Shown here: positions 13,011 to 25,146 of the stretch, one piece after another
Position numbering within the stretch: position 1 is the stretch's first letter
How the letters are laid out: every line of letters starts with the position of its first letter
Assembly (NCBI RefSeq): GCF_030848805.1
Contig: NC_092363.1
Location: 7,440,001-7,504,000 of the forward strand
From: Temnothorax longispinosus
Taxonomy: Eukaryota; Arthropoda; Insecta; Hymenoptera; Formicidae
Length of the DNA stretch: 64,000 bases
Direction of reading: 5' to 3'
The notes under the pieces: model-generated
Databases searched by the model: none
What the model saw: the letters and a program-made list of their open reading frames with translations, nothing else
What the model was told of the DNA's origin: nothing
Translations under genes and position numbers: made by a program

Positions 13011-13051
13011 GAAAGAGAGAAAGAGAGAGACAGAGAGAGAGAGAGAAAAAG
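13011..13051. repeat. GA-rich microsatellite
   Basis: An imperfect (GA)n tract with AAAG and ACAG interruptions, in non-coding sequence. Confidence 0.85.
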
Positions 13052-15829
13052 AATTCCACGCGAGAGCTGCAGCTGGGATCGCCGTGCAATCCGCGAGGTC
13101 AGGATTACAGGAGCACACACGTGTCGGAATTCGCAAGATAATTAAATAAAAGGCGCGCGTGTACGGCGAGAGGATGCAGCCTTCGTCCCTCGTACAGCTA
13201 GCTCCTTCGTCTCTTGGCGAATACCGATTCCGGAGCGCATATTTACGACCCGGATTGGCGTTACCCGTTATTTAGCTAGTCAAAAAAAAAGATATCCCCG
13301 AGATACACCCAGCCGCCGCGTTAACTTCGTTTCTTTAGGCAACCGCTATTGTCGACCGTGGTAACGATTCCGCGATTGTCAATGGCCGAGAAGATCACGC
13401 CGTTGGAACGCAGAAACCGCATTAACATCGCAATAAATGATAAACCCGCGATAACGAACGATAAAAAATGCTGGACAAACAGTGACAATTAATAACTTCA
13501 ACGAGGAACGTAATGACTGTAAAATGAGCAACGATTCTAGCAGCGAAGAGACGAAAGATTTAAGACCACGGTCTCCGAAACAAATGATTCTTTTTACGAA
13601 CGTCAAAACGATGTTCTTTCGCGTTGTTAATATCGGCAAAAATGCTCAATTTTTTAGTCACGTTATATACGCGTGAACATGTTGCGCTTTAGAACAAAGA
13701 AAGACACTCTATCATCGCGATATTTCCAACGCCAATGAATAATCGTTCGGTAATTTCGCGAATGCGGACTTTCCTGTTTCGATGTTTGCGCGCCGGGCTT
13801 CGGCGAATTAATTTGCTCTCTGTCAAGTGAAATAACATCGCCGAATGAAATAACGGAATTAATCGGATGAAACTGAATTCGCAAATTATTAATACCACCG
13901 GCGAATACGAAAGCCCGATTTTATATCCTCGAAATACGGACGTATAAAAGGGACATGAAGGGGGATGGATATATATCTATTCGCTTCGGTATTACTCGAC
14001 GTTAATAAATAACGGACAATATGATAATAAATTTAATGTAATATTTGTTGATCCGTAATAATACGACAAAAATCACACAACTGGGAGGACAAATAAATAA
14101 CCGGATAAATTAATTCTAAAGCTGCCCCGTGGACAGCCGTTTGGTTCACGAATGATTTGCAAATTAATGAACGTAACGCTCGACGGAAGATCGACGTTCG
14201 TCGTCGTGCGTATTTGCCTTTTTTTTTTTCAATCGTTTTTTTTCGTCTGACAAACTTCGGGAATCCAAGAGTAGTCGACCTCTCGCGAAAGATAAAGAAA
14301 AAATGACGGAAATATACCGCGGCTTTGTTTTGCGCGATCGGCCGCGCGCCTTCAGGCGACCGACGAAGCGACACGCCGACGCGTGGTCTCCTTGAGAGAA
14401 ATCGTCATGCACAAGGTGGATGACGACGGCGCACAAAGAGATAGCGACGGAGTGACGCAAGGCAAGCGGGCAAAACGCGAGCGAGCGGACGAGCGAGCAA
14501 GCGAGCAAAACTTCCACATCCCCCTCACCCCGCCGAGCGGACCATTACTTTCCGTTTCCTCGCGACACGTCACTGATGCGCCGTGAGTGCCGTGACGACT
14601 GTTCTCTACACAGACCTGCCAACTATGAAGACTCGAAAGGCTAGAGGAGGCGAATCAAATGGCAATATAAATGGCCTATACCCATTTTAAGAAAGCATAA
14701 TGGGGAACGGGGAATAATAAAAAGAATAGCGGAGGCGAGCGGACTTGTAGTCGCTGCTGACGAAATCACCGCCGGAAGCAGGTCGAGCAGGTGCAAGTAG
14801 AAATCCTCCTTTGACTGGAAAAAATCAAGTGGAAAAACTAAAGGCGAGAAATTCGTATGCGAAGAAAGAGAGAGAGAGAGACGAGCGAATTAGAGTTCGG
14901 CGATTAGACTTCGAATTCTGGTTTCTTTACAGGAAACAAGCAGCGAGTCGCTCGCTCATATTTTTCCAGGAAGGAATAATGAAAAAAGACGGGCGAGTGA
15001 CTCACGTAACTCGTCGATGAAAGTAATTTCGAAACTAATAAATAGATAAGCAGAGTTATTCATCCAAGCATTTTGATAGAAGAGATAAGCGAGGGGAATT
15101 ACGTGCATTGTCTCCGAAACTAACGCAAGGATAAAGCTAACGGCACAGTTGTTCTTGTAACTTTTTCAATAAGAGATAATGGAAGGGAGAGAAGGGAGTA
15201 CGTTGACATGTTTCTTAACTGAATAACGAATTTGGTTATTACAGTTACAAGGGAGAAAACATTTTACGGCTTTCCTCAAGAACGCAGGATCTTGGCTCAA
15301 ATGCTTAATCTAGAAATGTTTAAAAGAATATTAAATAGAAATAGAAGAATAAAAGCAGATGACTGCTTCTGCGCAACCTCGCGTCTTTCTAAGGAAAAGC
15401 GCGATACAAATTTTAGTACGTGATAATTAACGTTTCTGTCGTTGGAGCGCATGCAAAGTTGACCGAGTGGCTGGTCGAGTAGACGAAGAAGAAAAAGCGT
15501 GATAACGTTGATAAGCGTCTTTATCTTGCGCCTCGTGTGTACACGAGAACACCCGGGAATTGAGTCATCCAAATATACATATATATAACGTCGATAACGT
15601 TGTCGCAAGAGCGTCCCTACATCTGACAGGATTCGCAAGACATTCGTTTCAGCTGCTCCTGATTGAATGGAAAGAAAAATCCACGTCTGAGGATTATCAG
15701 AAGGATCTGAAATCCGATGTAGAATAACAAGAAGCATGCTTGCGCTTCATTGTGCCGAATAAATGTGCAACACGAACGTATTTATCGATTCATGGACAAT
15801 TAATAAGAATATTCTTTACACCTCTAAGG

Positions 15830-15968
15830 CCGGCATTCATAGTCAGATTTTATTTCAAGACCGTCTTAAGCAATATCTTAAGATGCTAATACGGCTCTGT
15901 GATTAACGACGTCTTAAGATTGTGCGTAAGACGGTCTTAAATATAAGATCCAACTATGAATATCCGCC
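15830..15968. mobile_element. MITE-like palindromic element (~139 bp)
   Basis: The two halves are long imperfect inverted repeats. The left arm carries ATTCATAGTC, AAGACCGTCTTAAGC and ATCTTAAG. The right arm, read on the other strand, carries ATTCATAGTT, AAGACCGTCTTACGC and ATCTTAAG in the same order and spacing. Only about 20-30 bp separate the arms. There is no coding capacity. This fits a non-autonomous DNA element that would fold into a single hairpin. No convincing target-site duplication was seen at the ends, so the superfamily is unassigned. Confidence 0.65.
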
Positions 15969-17475
15969 TGAAACATCCAACGTTTCTCCTAGGACGAAAA
16001 GATTATAAGTTGGTATAATTGTAAAGGTCTGCTTCGCGACATGACGACATCGTCGTGTCGAAAATAGATTTATAAACGCATCGGGCGAGAAGAGGCACGT
16101 AAAGAAAATCCCAGAGCGAAGAGGTAATTTCGTTCATCGAGGCGGTCGACGAGAGTCGATTTTTTTCACGAGGACCAAGACGAGGAGGAGCGTAAGAAAA
16201 ATTCAAGTCGCAAAACGTCGGCGTTCATTGATGCGCGTAACGCGAGCGTAGACTAGATATACGGCCTCGCGGAACGAGCGGCTGAAGGAAAATCTATTCG
16301 GAGCGTCTATTCATAGTCCGATAAGCGTTTTCAAGTCTGCCGTGCAACAAAAGAGGGCCGACAACGGTGTGCTCGGTGTGCGCCGACACGGCCGTTTAAA
16401 GGCGGATATGCGGCGACCTAGCCGACGCAACGCGACGCGACGGCACACGAGAGGCACGCGTTTAATGGAACAGAACGGGTTTTTCAACCAGGTGTTTCGT
16501 GCCGACATTCCTTGAATTCTCCCGCGAACACTTAGAGCATCCGACTCCCTTGCAGACGCTTCGCTTCTCTCGGCGAAGTTACGAATTCTAAATTATCGTC
16601 GCAAAAGGAGGGACTGTCTCGGTCTGTCTGTTGCGTTAATAGATGGTATATATACGTTCGAACTCGATCGTCTGGATTGTCTTGACCGTTGACGAAACCA
16701 TCGATTCCTTCCGAATCAAAGCGAAGGGGACGAGAGAGGCCGTCTTCTCGCGAAGAAAACCGTCTCGAGACTTTTCACGCGCAGCGCAAAATTACCGCGA
16801 ATCGGAGCTGTCAAGCCACCACCGACGCACGAGGGAGGGACGATATATTAATAGATCTCGATTAGATCTTATACGAGCAACTCGATTATTAGATCCGCGA
16901 AGCGAAGCGCGCGCGTCGAACTTAAAAATAGCCCAGGCGCGCCTCGCCACGTGACGAACAACAATGAAAAAGCGTTGCTGGAAGATACACGAAATGTTTC
17001 CCGTTCTTAACTTTCTCCTCCCCCCTCTGCCTATACACCCCCGCGCAATCGTGCGCGATAAGTATCTTTTTACGTACACCTCGCGTATACAGGGTATATT
17101 CGAGGGCGCATGACCGGGGAGAGCTAATAAAATCGCCTATCGGTCGAAGCCTTCCCTTGGAAAACGTCAGAAGCGTGACGAGCGTCACACGGCCTGCCCT
17201 CGTGCCTCGACAAAAAGTCGGTCGGGCGTGCATGTGGCACTCCGCGCGACTCGACTCGATTAGAGTCGGCATCGATCGACGAGGAGGTAACACACGCGTG
17301 CCCCAGGCCCCTTGGAGTGGCCCGTCCGCTCGACGCGGACGAAGGAGTGCCCGTTGCATTTCCGAGAAGGCACAACTTCCGGAGGGAGAGAGACGGAGAC
17401 AGCGAGAGAGAGAACGACGCGATCTGCTCTCCTTCTCTCTCCCTCCCTTGGAAACGACGCGTAATGGCGAGGATT

Positions 17476-17495
17476 CGCTCGCTCGCTCGCTCGCC
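17476..17495. repeat. CGCT tetranucleotide microsatellite
   Basis: About five tandem CGCT units within the CpG-rich island. Confidence 0.8.
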
Positions 17496-18718
17496 ATATT
17501 CCGAGCCTTAACCCCTTCGCGTATACCCCTGGGGACGAGGGTCGAGAGGGAGGGGGGCGGGGGGAAACGTAGTTATTAAATCCGAATACGTATTCCCTTT
17601 TCTCCAGCCACGTAGAAAGCAATGCCATTTTGTTAACGGCAGAGTTTCCAGAATTTCTTTATATATTAAATCCTACGCGCGCGCACACGTATAAAAAGAT
17701 TCTGGAAACTGTCGCGTCGCGGTTAATGGAACGGAACGTGGAATACCGACAATGTACGGGAAGCAAATGATGCGAGACGACACATTATCGAAGCACGTGC
17801 TCCAATATTTTGGGTCGGCACGCGTCCTTTCAAATATCTTTCTTTCGAATTTTCCCCGAATTGGGATTAAATCGCCACTACCTGAAGATTTTTTCCGTCG
17901 ATTTAAAAACACACACTTGTCGAAAAACGAGTTTCCACGTTTCGTTCAGCTTTCTAGGAGATTGTCGGTATTCCGGGGTTAACGATACAGACGTGCGATG
18001 ACGCGGAGGAAAGGAGGAGGAGGGGGAAAGGGGGGAGGGAGGGCCGTCAAGAAGTCCGCTGGTCGGTCTGGAGCGAGTTTATCTACACCGAGAGATCCCG
18101 GGAAACCCGCGATAACGAATCTCGATAGCACGTACACGTGAATATCTCGGCGCACGCCGCGCGCCGTGGAATATTCGCGACGGACGGATCCGCCTAACGG
18201 GAACGTCGCGCGACGAGCGACGAGGCCGACGGAGGAGGCGCGAGCGTCGTCTCCCCGAGGAGAGAAGCGTGGCGTCGAAGGCACGTACTAATTCCGGAAT
18301 TCGTCGAGGCCGGAGCCGGAGAGGGCACGCGCGACGAGAAGGGCGGCGGAGAAGGCCCTCTTCTCGCTCCCGGTGCACGCTCCCTGCCTCGAGAGAGTCG
18401 AGCGTCCCTGTCGCGCGAACGACAAAGAGAGAAACGCCCCGATCCTACGTCTCCGCGTCGGCCTCTTCGTGGCTCCCGTCGGCGTCGGGCGACGGCAAAA
18501 CTCAGCACCAGAAACCGCTTCGTCTTTTCAGCTTCTCACTCCGCGACAGCCGAACCCCCCCTCCCCCCACCGCACACCGAAGCCAAAGTGTCAAACGTGG
18601 GAGTTGCGTGGGCGACGGCGAGTCGCGAGACGCTTCGCCGCGAGTATCCCTTTTTCTCCTCGTTTTTGGGAAAAGAAGACCCTCGCGGCGGAACGGAAAC
18701 GTACGGGCGGGCGACCGA

Positions 18719-18750
18719 AGAGAGAGAGAGAGAGAAAGAACGAGAGAGAG
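18719..18750. repeat. GA microsatellite
   Basis: A (GA)n tract, slightly interrupted, in the CpG-rich island. Confidence 0.8.
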
Positions 18751-20000
18751 CCCTTCTCTCCGCTGGCCGACATGACGCGCCGACCTACGGCGGCCGCCAC
18801 GGGGTCTCGCGGCCCCCCCGAGCGAGAGAGACGAGACGACTCGGCTCGGCTCTCGGGGACTCGAGAAGATTCCTCGCGGCCGCCGCTGCACCGCGAAACG
18901 TGGCCGCGCGGCCGTCCGCGACGCGGAATCGCGCGCGCCCGCGCTCGCCCGTTCGTCCCGCACGCGTTTCGCCGCGTCCACGCCGCTCCGCGTCCGCAAA
19001 TTCGCCGCGCAAAGCCAAGAGAGATCACAATAGCGTTTACTTACGGCCCGACCGTTGTTGTTTCTGAGGCTCTCACGGCTCTCCGCTTTCGCAATCTGTC
19101 GGTCGCGCTCGGCAACTTCCGCGAGACGATGACTGGTCAAGCCAGCGTTCGGCACGCGACTGCGTTCGCGACGAGACGGGCGACGCGCGATCGTCGCGCC
19201 GGCCGATCGGATAAATCCTCGCGTTGTTATTCCGCGCGGACTCCAAGCACTCGCGCCGACGAAAACCCACGAACGTCCTCGCCTCGCGGATCCGCCCTTG
19301 ATCTCGGCGGTGATGATACCAATGGACGGTGCGCTAGACGCCACTACGCGAGTCGTCGCGAACGGAACGCCCGTCGGTTTTCCTCGCGAGACGAGAATCG
19401 TCCGGGAGAGCCGCGTGCGGACCGTCCGGTCCACCGTGGCGACGTGTCGAAAACGATCCTCGATCGAGGATCGAGATTTCGTTTGCGATTCGACTCGCGA
19501 AGGATCGACGACCGGAAGTCGGCCGTCTCCACACCTCGACTTGAGCCCGGCGGTGCGCGTAATTTTCACCGACGGAAATCGAACCGAGCGAAAACCTCGT
19601 CGCCGGGACGAGAGTCGACCGGGGAACGACGATCGCGAGAGAAATTTCAAGACCCCAGGTCGACGGGCCGCCTCGCTCCCCGTCAATCCGTCTCGGGAAC
19701 TGCGCGACGGGAGAGGGGAAAAAAAAGAGATCGGACACGCGCCGGGAGAGCAGATCCCTGCGCTGCGCTCACGGACGGGAGTACAAAGGGTCTGTTGTCA
19801 CACGGCCGGTGCGCCAGATCGTTGTCGGGCAACTGTCAGTTTCTCGAGGGTCTCGGCCGCAGGTAGATATTTTCGTTGCGTTTTTAAATGTGATTCTACG
19901 GGGCGATCTACGTTTATACGTTTAAGGACACTTGTGATACGCGGATTCAGGTTAGTAACGGTCGCGTCGCGGCGGATCATCCGGCGGGGAGTCCTCCCTC

Positions 20001-20834
20001 GCGGCTGCCTTTGTCCTCGCTCGCTAATTTAACCCCCTTTATAGACAAGGTGTTTTTTTCATAGAGATTTGCTAAACCCCGTTTCCTGCTAAGTCCCATG
20101 CACCGTGCATGCGGGTGTCCCGTTGCGCGAGGAGCGTCTCTCGCAGATTTAGCTCCGAGCGACCGTGCCGCGATAGTTTCGCGAGCGTTTAAATGTCGCG
20201 AGAAACGAGCGACGACCTCCTCCAAGGATAATTTTTACTCTTTACTTTTATTCTGCCACTCGTTCGTACCACGTGCTGCGTAAATTCTGCGCTGGCAAGA
20301 ATTCTTAGCAAACTTTTACAATATCAAATGTTTGGAACACAGACAAGAAGAGCGAAATTTTTTATTTTTTTTTTCTGAGTAATGACTGTGCAAATCATTA
20401 GCAAAGTAGTTTGTACGTAAACACATTTCGTATTCATGCAACTGATACAATTCTGTGGATTAGATATTCATGCAGTAACGTACGAGAAGTTACATTATAA
20501 AGACATTGATATATGGTAACAAAATCGTTGTTGAATAATTATATTATTTGATATAAATACATGTTTAATCTTTAAGAAACTATATTATATTTTTTGCGTG
20601 ATTTTTAGTCTTTTTTATTTATCCTAGATTTTGTAATTCCTCTTATTTTCATAAAAGATAACAGTATTTTAATATTAATGATAGAGTGCTTTTACTGCTA
20701 CACATGCTGTAGTTTAAAAACATTTTATAAAATTGCTATATTTAAGGATATGTAAAACTCTCTGTATATACGTAGTTATGTAGTTATTTAAGATTGTACG
20801 CAAAAACTAAATGGGATTTTATTTTTTTTTACAG
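20001..20834 (+). other. 5' flank/leader intron of the syntaxin gene
   Basis: Composition drops to AT-rich from about 20.3 kb. The stretch ends in a strong acceptor (poly-T then ACAG, 20822-20834) one base before the syntaxin ATG, so at least one non-coding leader exon must lie upstream; its donor could not be fixed. Confidence 0.55.
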
Positions 20835-20835
20835 A

Positions 20836-22474
20836 ATGGCTCAGCGTCCTCAGAACTATGGGTCTACGGATCAACGGGTGGATGTACCTGAAATAGGATT
20901 TAGTCCTACTGAACTTTATAGTCTCTGTGAAAATATTACCACTAACATATATATGATTAACGCAAGTTGGAAAACTTTGGAAAGAGCTTACAAAAACATT
21001 GGAACCAGTAAGGATAATCAAGTTTTAAGAGACAAAGTGTAAGTACTGTCAGGAATACAATAATTATAATAATAGAAATATGAAGGCCGAAAAATTTGAG
21101 AATGTGTTCAATTTAAATATTCGTATGCTTGTGTCTTTCAGACATGTAACGCAAACGAGTACCAATCAGGTGGTCACGCAGATAAGCAAGGACATAGCGA
21201 GATTGACGGTGCTGATGAGACGTGGCGAGAAGCAGCAAAAATTACAAATCGAAAAACTCACGACAGACTTTAAAGATGCGTTGCAGAGATATTCCGATAT
21301 GCAGAAGGTGTGTGAGACATGTCTTAAAATATTCAAGTAGTTTCGATTACAAAAAGATCTTAATTACAAAACATCGTTTTGTTTGATATTAATGGTAATT
21401 ATGTTGTTCCTTACAGTCAATTGCTGAGAAGATGAAGAAACATATTTTAGCTATGACTAATATAGAAAATTCAATGGACGGGGAGGATGCTGAAGAGACA
21501 CACCGCCTACTTCTAACACAGGAACAAGAGAGCAGGTCCACGCAAAGGTTTGGAAACAACACCTTTTTGCATTTCACACAAAGCAATGGAGTACTTGTGC
21601 GTTCATAAGTAATGCAGAAAATCTTACCTATTTGCTTAGTTGGAACAATAACAATGGTTTTCGTTGGTTGCATTTTGGACAATGCTGTAAGCATAGAAGC
21701 TATCGTGATTGTATCGGCTAATGGAGATTGTAAGATTTTCTGGATCAAATACATAGCGATAGAACTTGTGGATTTTTTGTAGCATGCCCGTGACAAAAAA
21801 AAAGATAGACTAAACTTAAAATTTCAGTGAAAAGATTAATTAATTACGCAACATGTATTATTAATATAAGAGAAGTTATAAAATATGTATGGTAAGTCAG
21901 TTTCAATGTATCTTGTGAGAAAAAAAAAATAATGACAAAGTCAGAGATATTAGAAACGATGTGTGATCAATGTATATTATGGCATGCACAGGACACTCGA
22001 ATTTCAACACGGGCTACTCTTAGAGAGAGAGGATAGGATAAAACGTATTGAGGGCGATATTTTGGATGTGAATCAAATTATGCGCGAACTCGCAGCACTG
22101 GTGCATCAGCAAGGTGATACTATTGGTAAGCATCCTCCTTTTCAGTGCTGATAATCGTAACAGCTTTAAATTTTTTTTATAATGTAAATGTAATGAAAAT
22201 GATGCAAAATGTAAAAACGCAATTTTCCAATCTATTGATATTTGCCTTGTTATAAAATACACGTGCTACACACATGGAACCTAATGATTTTTTTACAGAT
22301 ACAATTGACAACCATATAGAGAATATACACGGCAATGTCGAGCTAGGTGCGCAGGAACTGGAGAAGGGAAGTAATTACCAAAGTAAATTTCGTCGGAAAG
22401 TTTATATCTTGTTGTTACTTGCGATTATAGTTGCCATTGTATTAACTGTTATTCTAGTCATTAAATTAAGTTAG
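20836..22474 (+). CDS. Syntaxin-7/12(13)-class Qa-SNARE
   Basis: An endosomal t-SNARE that forms four-helix bundles for early/late endosome and recycling fusion. Exons: 20836-21038, 21142-21307, 21417-21547, 21992-22125, 22299-22474; all are GT-AG with matching phases and give 269 residues, the usual length. Residues ~20-125 form an Habc-type N-terminal bundle (TSTNQVVTQISKDIARL region). The SNARE motif runs ~175-240 and includes EGDILDVNQIM and ALVHQQGDTIDTID; Gln207 sits at the zero layer as in Qa-SNAREs. A single C-terminal membrane anchor spans ~246-267 and ends two residues before the stop. There is no signal peptide, as expected of a tail-anchored protein. The SNARE motif resembles human STX12 and STX7 about equally, so Syx7 (avalanche) versus Syx13 is not decided here. 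Confidence 0.93.
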
Positions 22475-22781
22475 CGACCCTAGCCTCTACGCGGGTCTCA
22501 CTGATGAACGAAAAGGGTTGTCTCAATCTATTTCATATGTCATTTGAAAGTAGTTTCTTCAAGGACCATCTCGTTTTGCCCGTTTCTATATATTGGAGAT
22601 GTAACGAGGAGAGTATAGAGACTTATTTTATATCTGCTTACGAATGGAATTGTCTCCTGTGTTTTTGGAGATGTTAGCCATTTTGAAATTTTATAAAACA
22701 GTATTTAATATTTTCATGTGTAAAATATGGATTTTTATAGGCTTTTTTATTATGTTTTACACTCTAGCTCAATTATTACCG

Positions 22782-22787
22782 AATAAA
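22782..22787 (+). terminator. Likely polyadenylation signal of the syntaxin gene
   Basis: AATAAA lies 308 nt past the stop codon, in a 3' UTR-like AT-rich stretch. Another AATAAA occurs near 23263. Confidence 0.5.
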
Positions 22788-23796
22788 ATATTGGAGCATC
22801 AGTAAAGGCTAATACTGCCTTTATCATTTCTCACACATGCCTATCTTATAATATACAATAGTTACTTCAAATGATATTAATTTTTCATATATTATTTGAG
22901 TATGAAGGATTTTGTGTTCTAAAAACTAAAAATCGTATTTATTTCTCATGCGTATTGCTTTAATATTACGCGTAAAAAAAACTTTAAAAATATGTCATGC
23001 TTCAATAGCTTTAAACTACCCAATGGTGATACAAATATTCGTGTCAATAACAGAAATAATATTTATTAATATCAGTTTATATAGTTTGAAAACATACATG
23101 TTGGAACTATAGTATATCAACTTGACTGATGCGTTTCCTTAGCAAAATCTATCTAGATCATTGCGTAAAAATTATATTCTGTATAAAAATTTGTAAACAA
23201 ATTTATAGATAGGCAGAAGAAGACGTATGTTTCGCATGTCAATGAACACAAAGCTGCGCAAATAAAATGTTATCTATTTATTGTCGCCACATGAAGAAAT
23301 GGTATTAATAAGACATACATACAATTATAATCAAACTAATACAAAATTTTGCATACATGTATTTTAATCGTATTTGTATTAAATATTATTTTCATATATT
23401 GGTCTAAATTATCAATCGGAATAAATTAATATTATTACACATTTGAGTACTAATCGTAATCAGTAACTTGCTATAATGCAAATAAAGCCAAATTAGATAG
23501 ATGAAAATTGTGATCATTATAATTAGCACTATAATTGACTCTCATAATAATCAAATAGAAGAGTACTCCTTATGGCAACTCTTGTAATAAAATTGTATTA
23601 ATTGACTTAATTAATGCATAAAGATTAAATTATGCATTTTCTGAATAGCAACGTCAAATTATTTGTATACTTTGTTATACATTCAAACTCGTATTTTTAT
23701 CCTGTATAATAAATATAATTCCAAGTTGATTGGAAAATTCTCGTAAAATATAGATAATGAAGGTGTGCTAATTTAACTTGCAAATAATAATTTTGT

Positions 23797-23869
23797 ATTA
23801 TTTCATACATATTATATGTATATGAAATAATTTTCATGAATAACAAAAATACATTTTAAAATGTATTTT
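23797..23869. repeat. Pair of adjacent AT-rich palindromes
   Basis: One near-perfect inverted repeat (ATTATTTCATA arms, 23797-23831) is followed by a perfect 24-bp palindrome with AAAATACATTTT arms (23846-23869). Confidence 0.7.
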
Positions 23870-25146
23870 AATATTAAGTTTTTCATGGGAGATAGAGAAA
23901 TTGATTTTTAGGAAATATTGTAACTTAAATATATACAAAGTATTAATATACGTATCTTTTCAATTTTCTTTAAGATTTGGGATATTATTGCGCCATAGAT
24001 TATTAAATATCAATGCTTTTTTATAATTATATCATTAAAGAAATGTCACCTATATTTAAAATTATATATTGTCAGACACAAAAAATATTTGATTGAGACA
24101 GCCATTTTCCTACGATTACTCGATTCTGATATGATTATTAGGCATTCCGGATCTTGAAAATCCAACGTATAATTATTAAGATTATAATCTGAATATTGTA
24201 TATACAACTAATTATTAACATCATTTAAATAAATAGTGCTATGATATTGATATCGATACGAACGCTTAATATCAAGTATAATAGCTTTATTATCGTTGTT
24301 GATTTGTATGTGCTAAATTAATATTAGGCATTAAATTATGTTTTGTTCTTTGCAAATAAAAGTTTTTTTATACCCTGTATATGATATGGATTATATAACA
24401 TATTGATTTGTATTCAAAAATATAAAAATACATTTAAAAATGTCCAATCTGCGGCATTGTATTATGGAAAAGCATAAATGAAATGTGTGTAAGGAAATAT
24501 ACATACGAATCCGAGATATCAACTTTTATTGATTTTCCAAATCGCTAATAGATAAATCATATCAAAGGTTTAAGTATTTTATTAATCTTTATGTCTAATA
24601 ATAAATTTTTTGTTACATTGTAGTATAAAAACTTATCTCTATAGTAAGATATATACATACGAGTGATCAGAACTTTTGCCATTAGAAAGTTCATATTTAA
24701 TAATAGATAAAAATCCATTTCTATGACATATGTGGAAAATTAGTATCTGTGTAAAATTTTCTTATATTAATACAATCTTATTTACAGGGGAATATTTTGC
24801 GAAAAGTGAGTCTCGTAGAAGAAAAACTATCTTCGTATTCTTCGTAACTTGTAACTACAGCACATTGTGCTCTATAACATTCTAATTTAATATACAATGT
24901 ACATATATAAATACGTTCTCTTGACGTTCTCCTAACAATTTAAAATTACGTTAAAAATATTGCAATGCAACAAGACTTATACATATCCTTTAAAAATGAG
25001 ATAATATCCAGTTTTATATCAGTAACAGTCTCAATATATAGAAAATTAATCTCAGTATCTTCTAAAATAGAAGTCGTACAAGATTCTTATTATTTTTATG
25101 TAGCTTTTATACAACTCGGTGTTTTATAATGCAAGTCTGCGTATAT

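Larger units (their letters stand above)
10934..16900. other. Intergenic region, mixed composition, no recognised gene
   Basis: No exon with family resemblance was found on either strand. Contents: a CTGC tandem repeat near 11.74 kb, GA-rich tracts at about 12.52-12.56, 13.01-13.05 and 14.86-14.88 kb, and the MITE-like palindrome near 15.9 kb. The NAT1 promoter should lie toward its left end, since the gene reads leftward from about 10.9 kb. Confidence 0.5.
16900..20000. other. CpG-rich island without recognised gene
   Basis: Base composition turns sharply GC/CpG-rich. Long Arg-rich open frames run on both strands over the same bases (for example 18373-19866 plus and 18502-19686 minus), which is what GC-rich, TA-poor DNA gives by chance; none shows a domain. 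A CGCT microsatellite lies at about 17476-17495 and a GA tract at 18719-18750. A CpG promoter or leader for the syntaxin gene downstream is possible, but no exon can be fixed. Confidence 0.45.
22475..25146. other. AT-rich convergent intergenic stretch
   Basis: This lies between the 3' ends of the syntaxin (plus) and ankyrin-BTB (minus) genes. No ORF of interest occurs on either strand. It should hold both 3' UTRs; minus-strand AATAAA candidates occur at about 24525-24530 and 24575. Two adjacent AT-rich palindromes lie at 23797-23869. Confidence 0.6.

Noticed and set aside
18373..19866. 497-codon plus-strand ORF
   Set aside because: Arg/Ser-rich with no domain, overlapped by a 394-codon antisense frame; best explained by TA-poor CpG-rich DNA.
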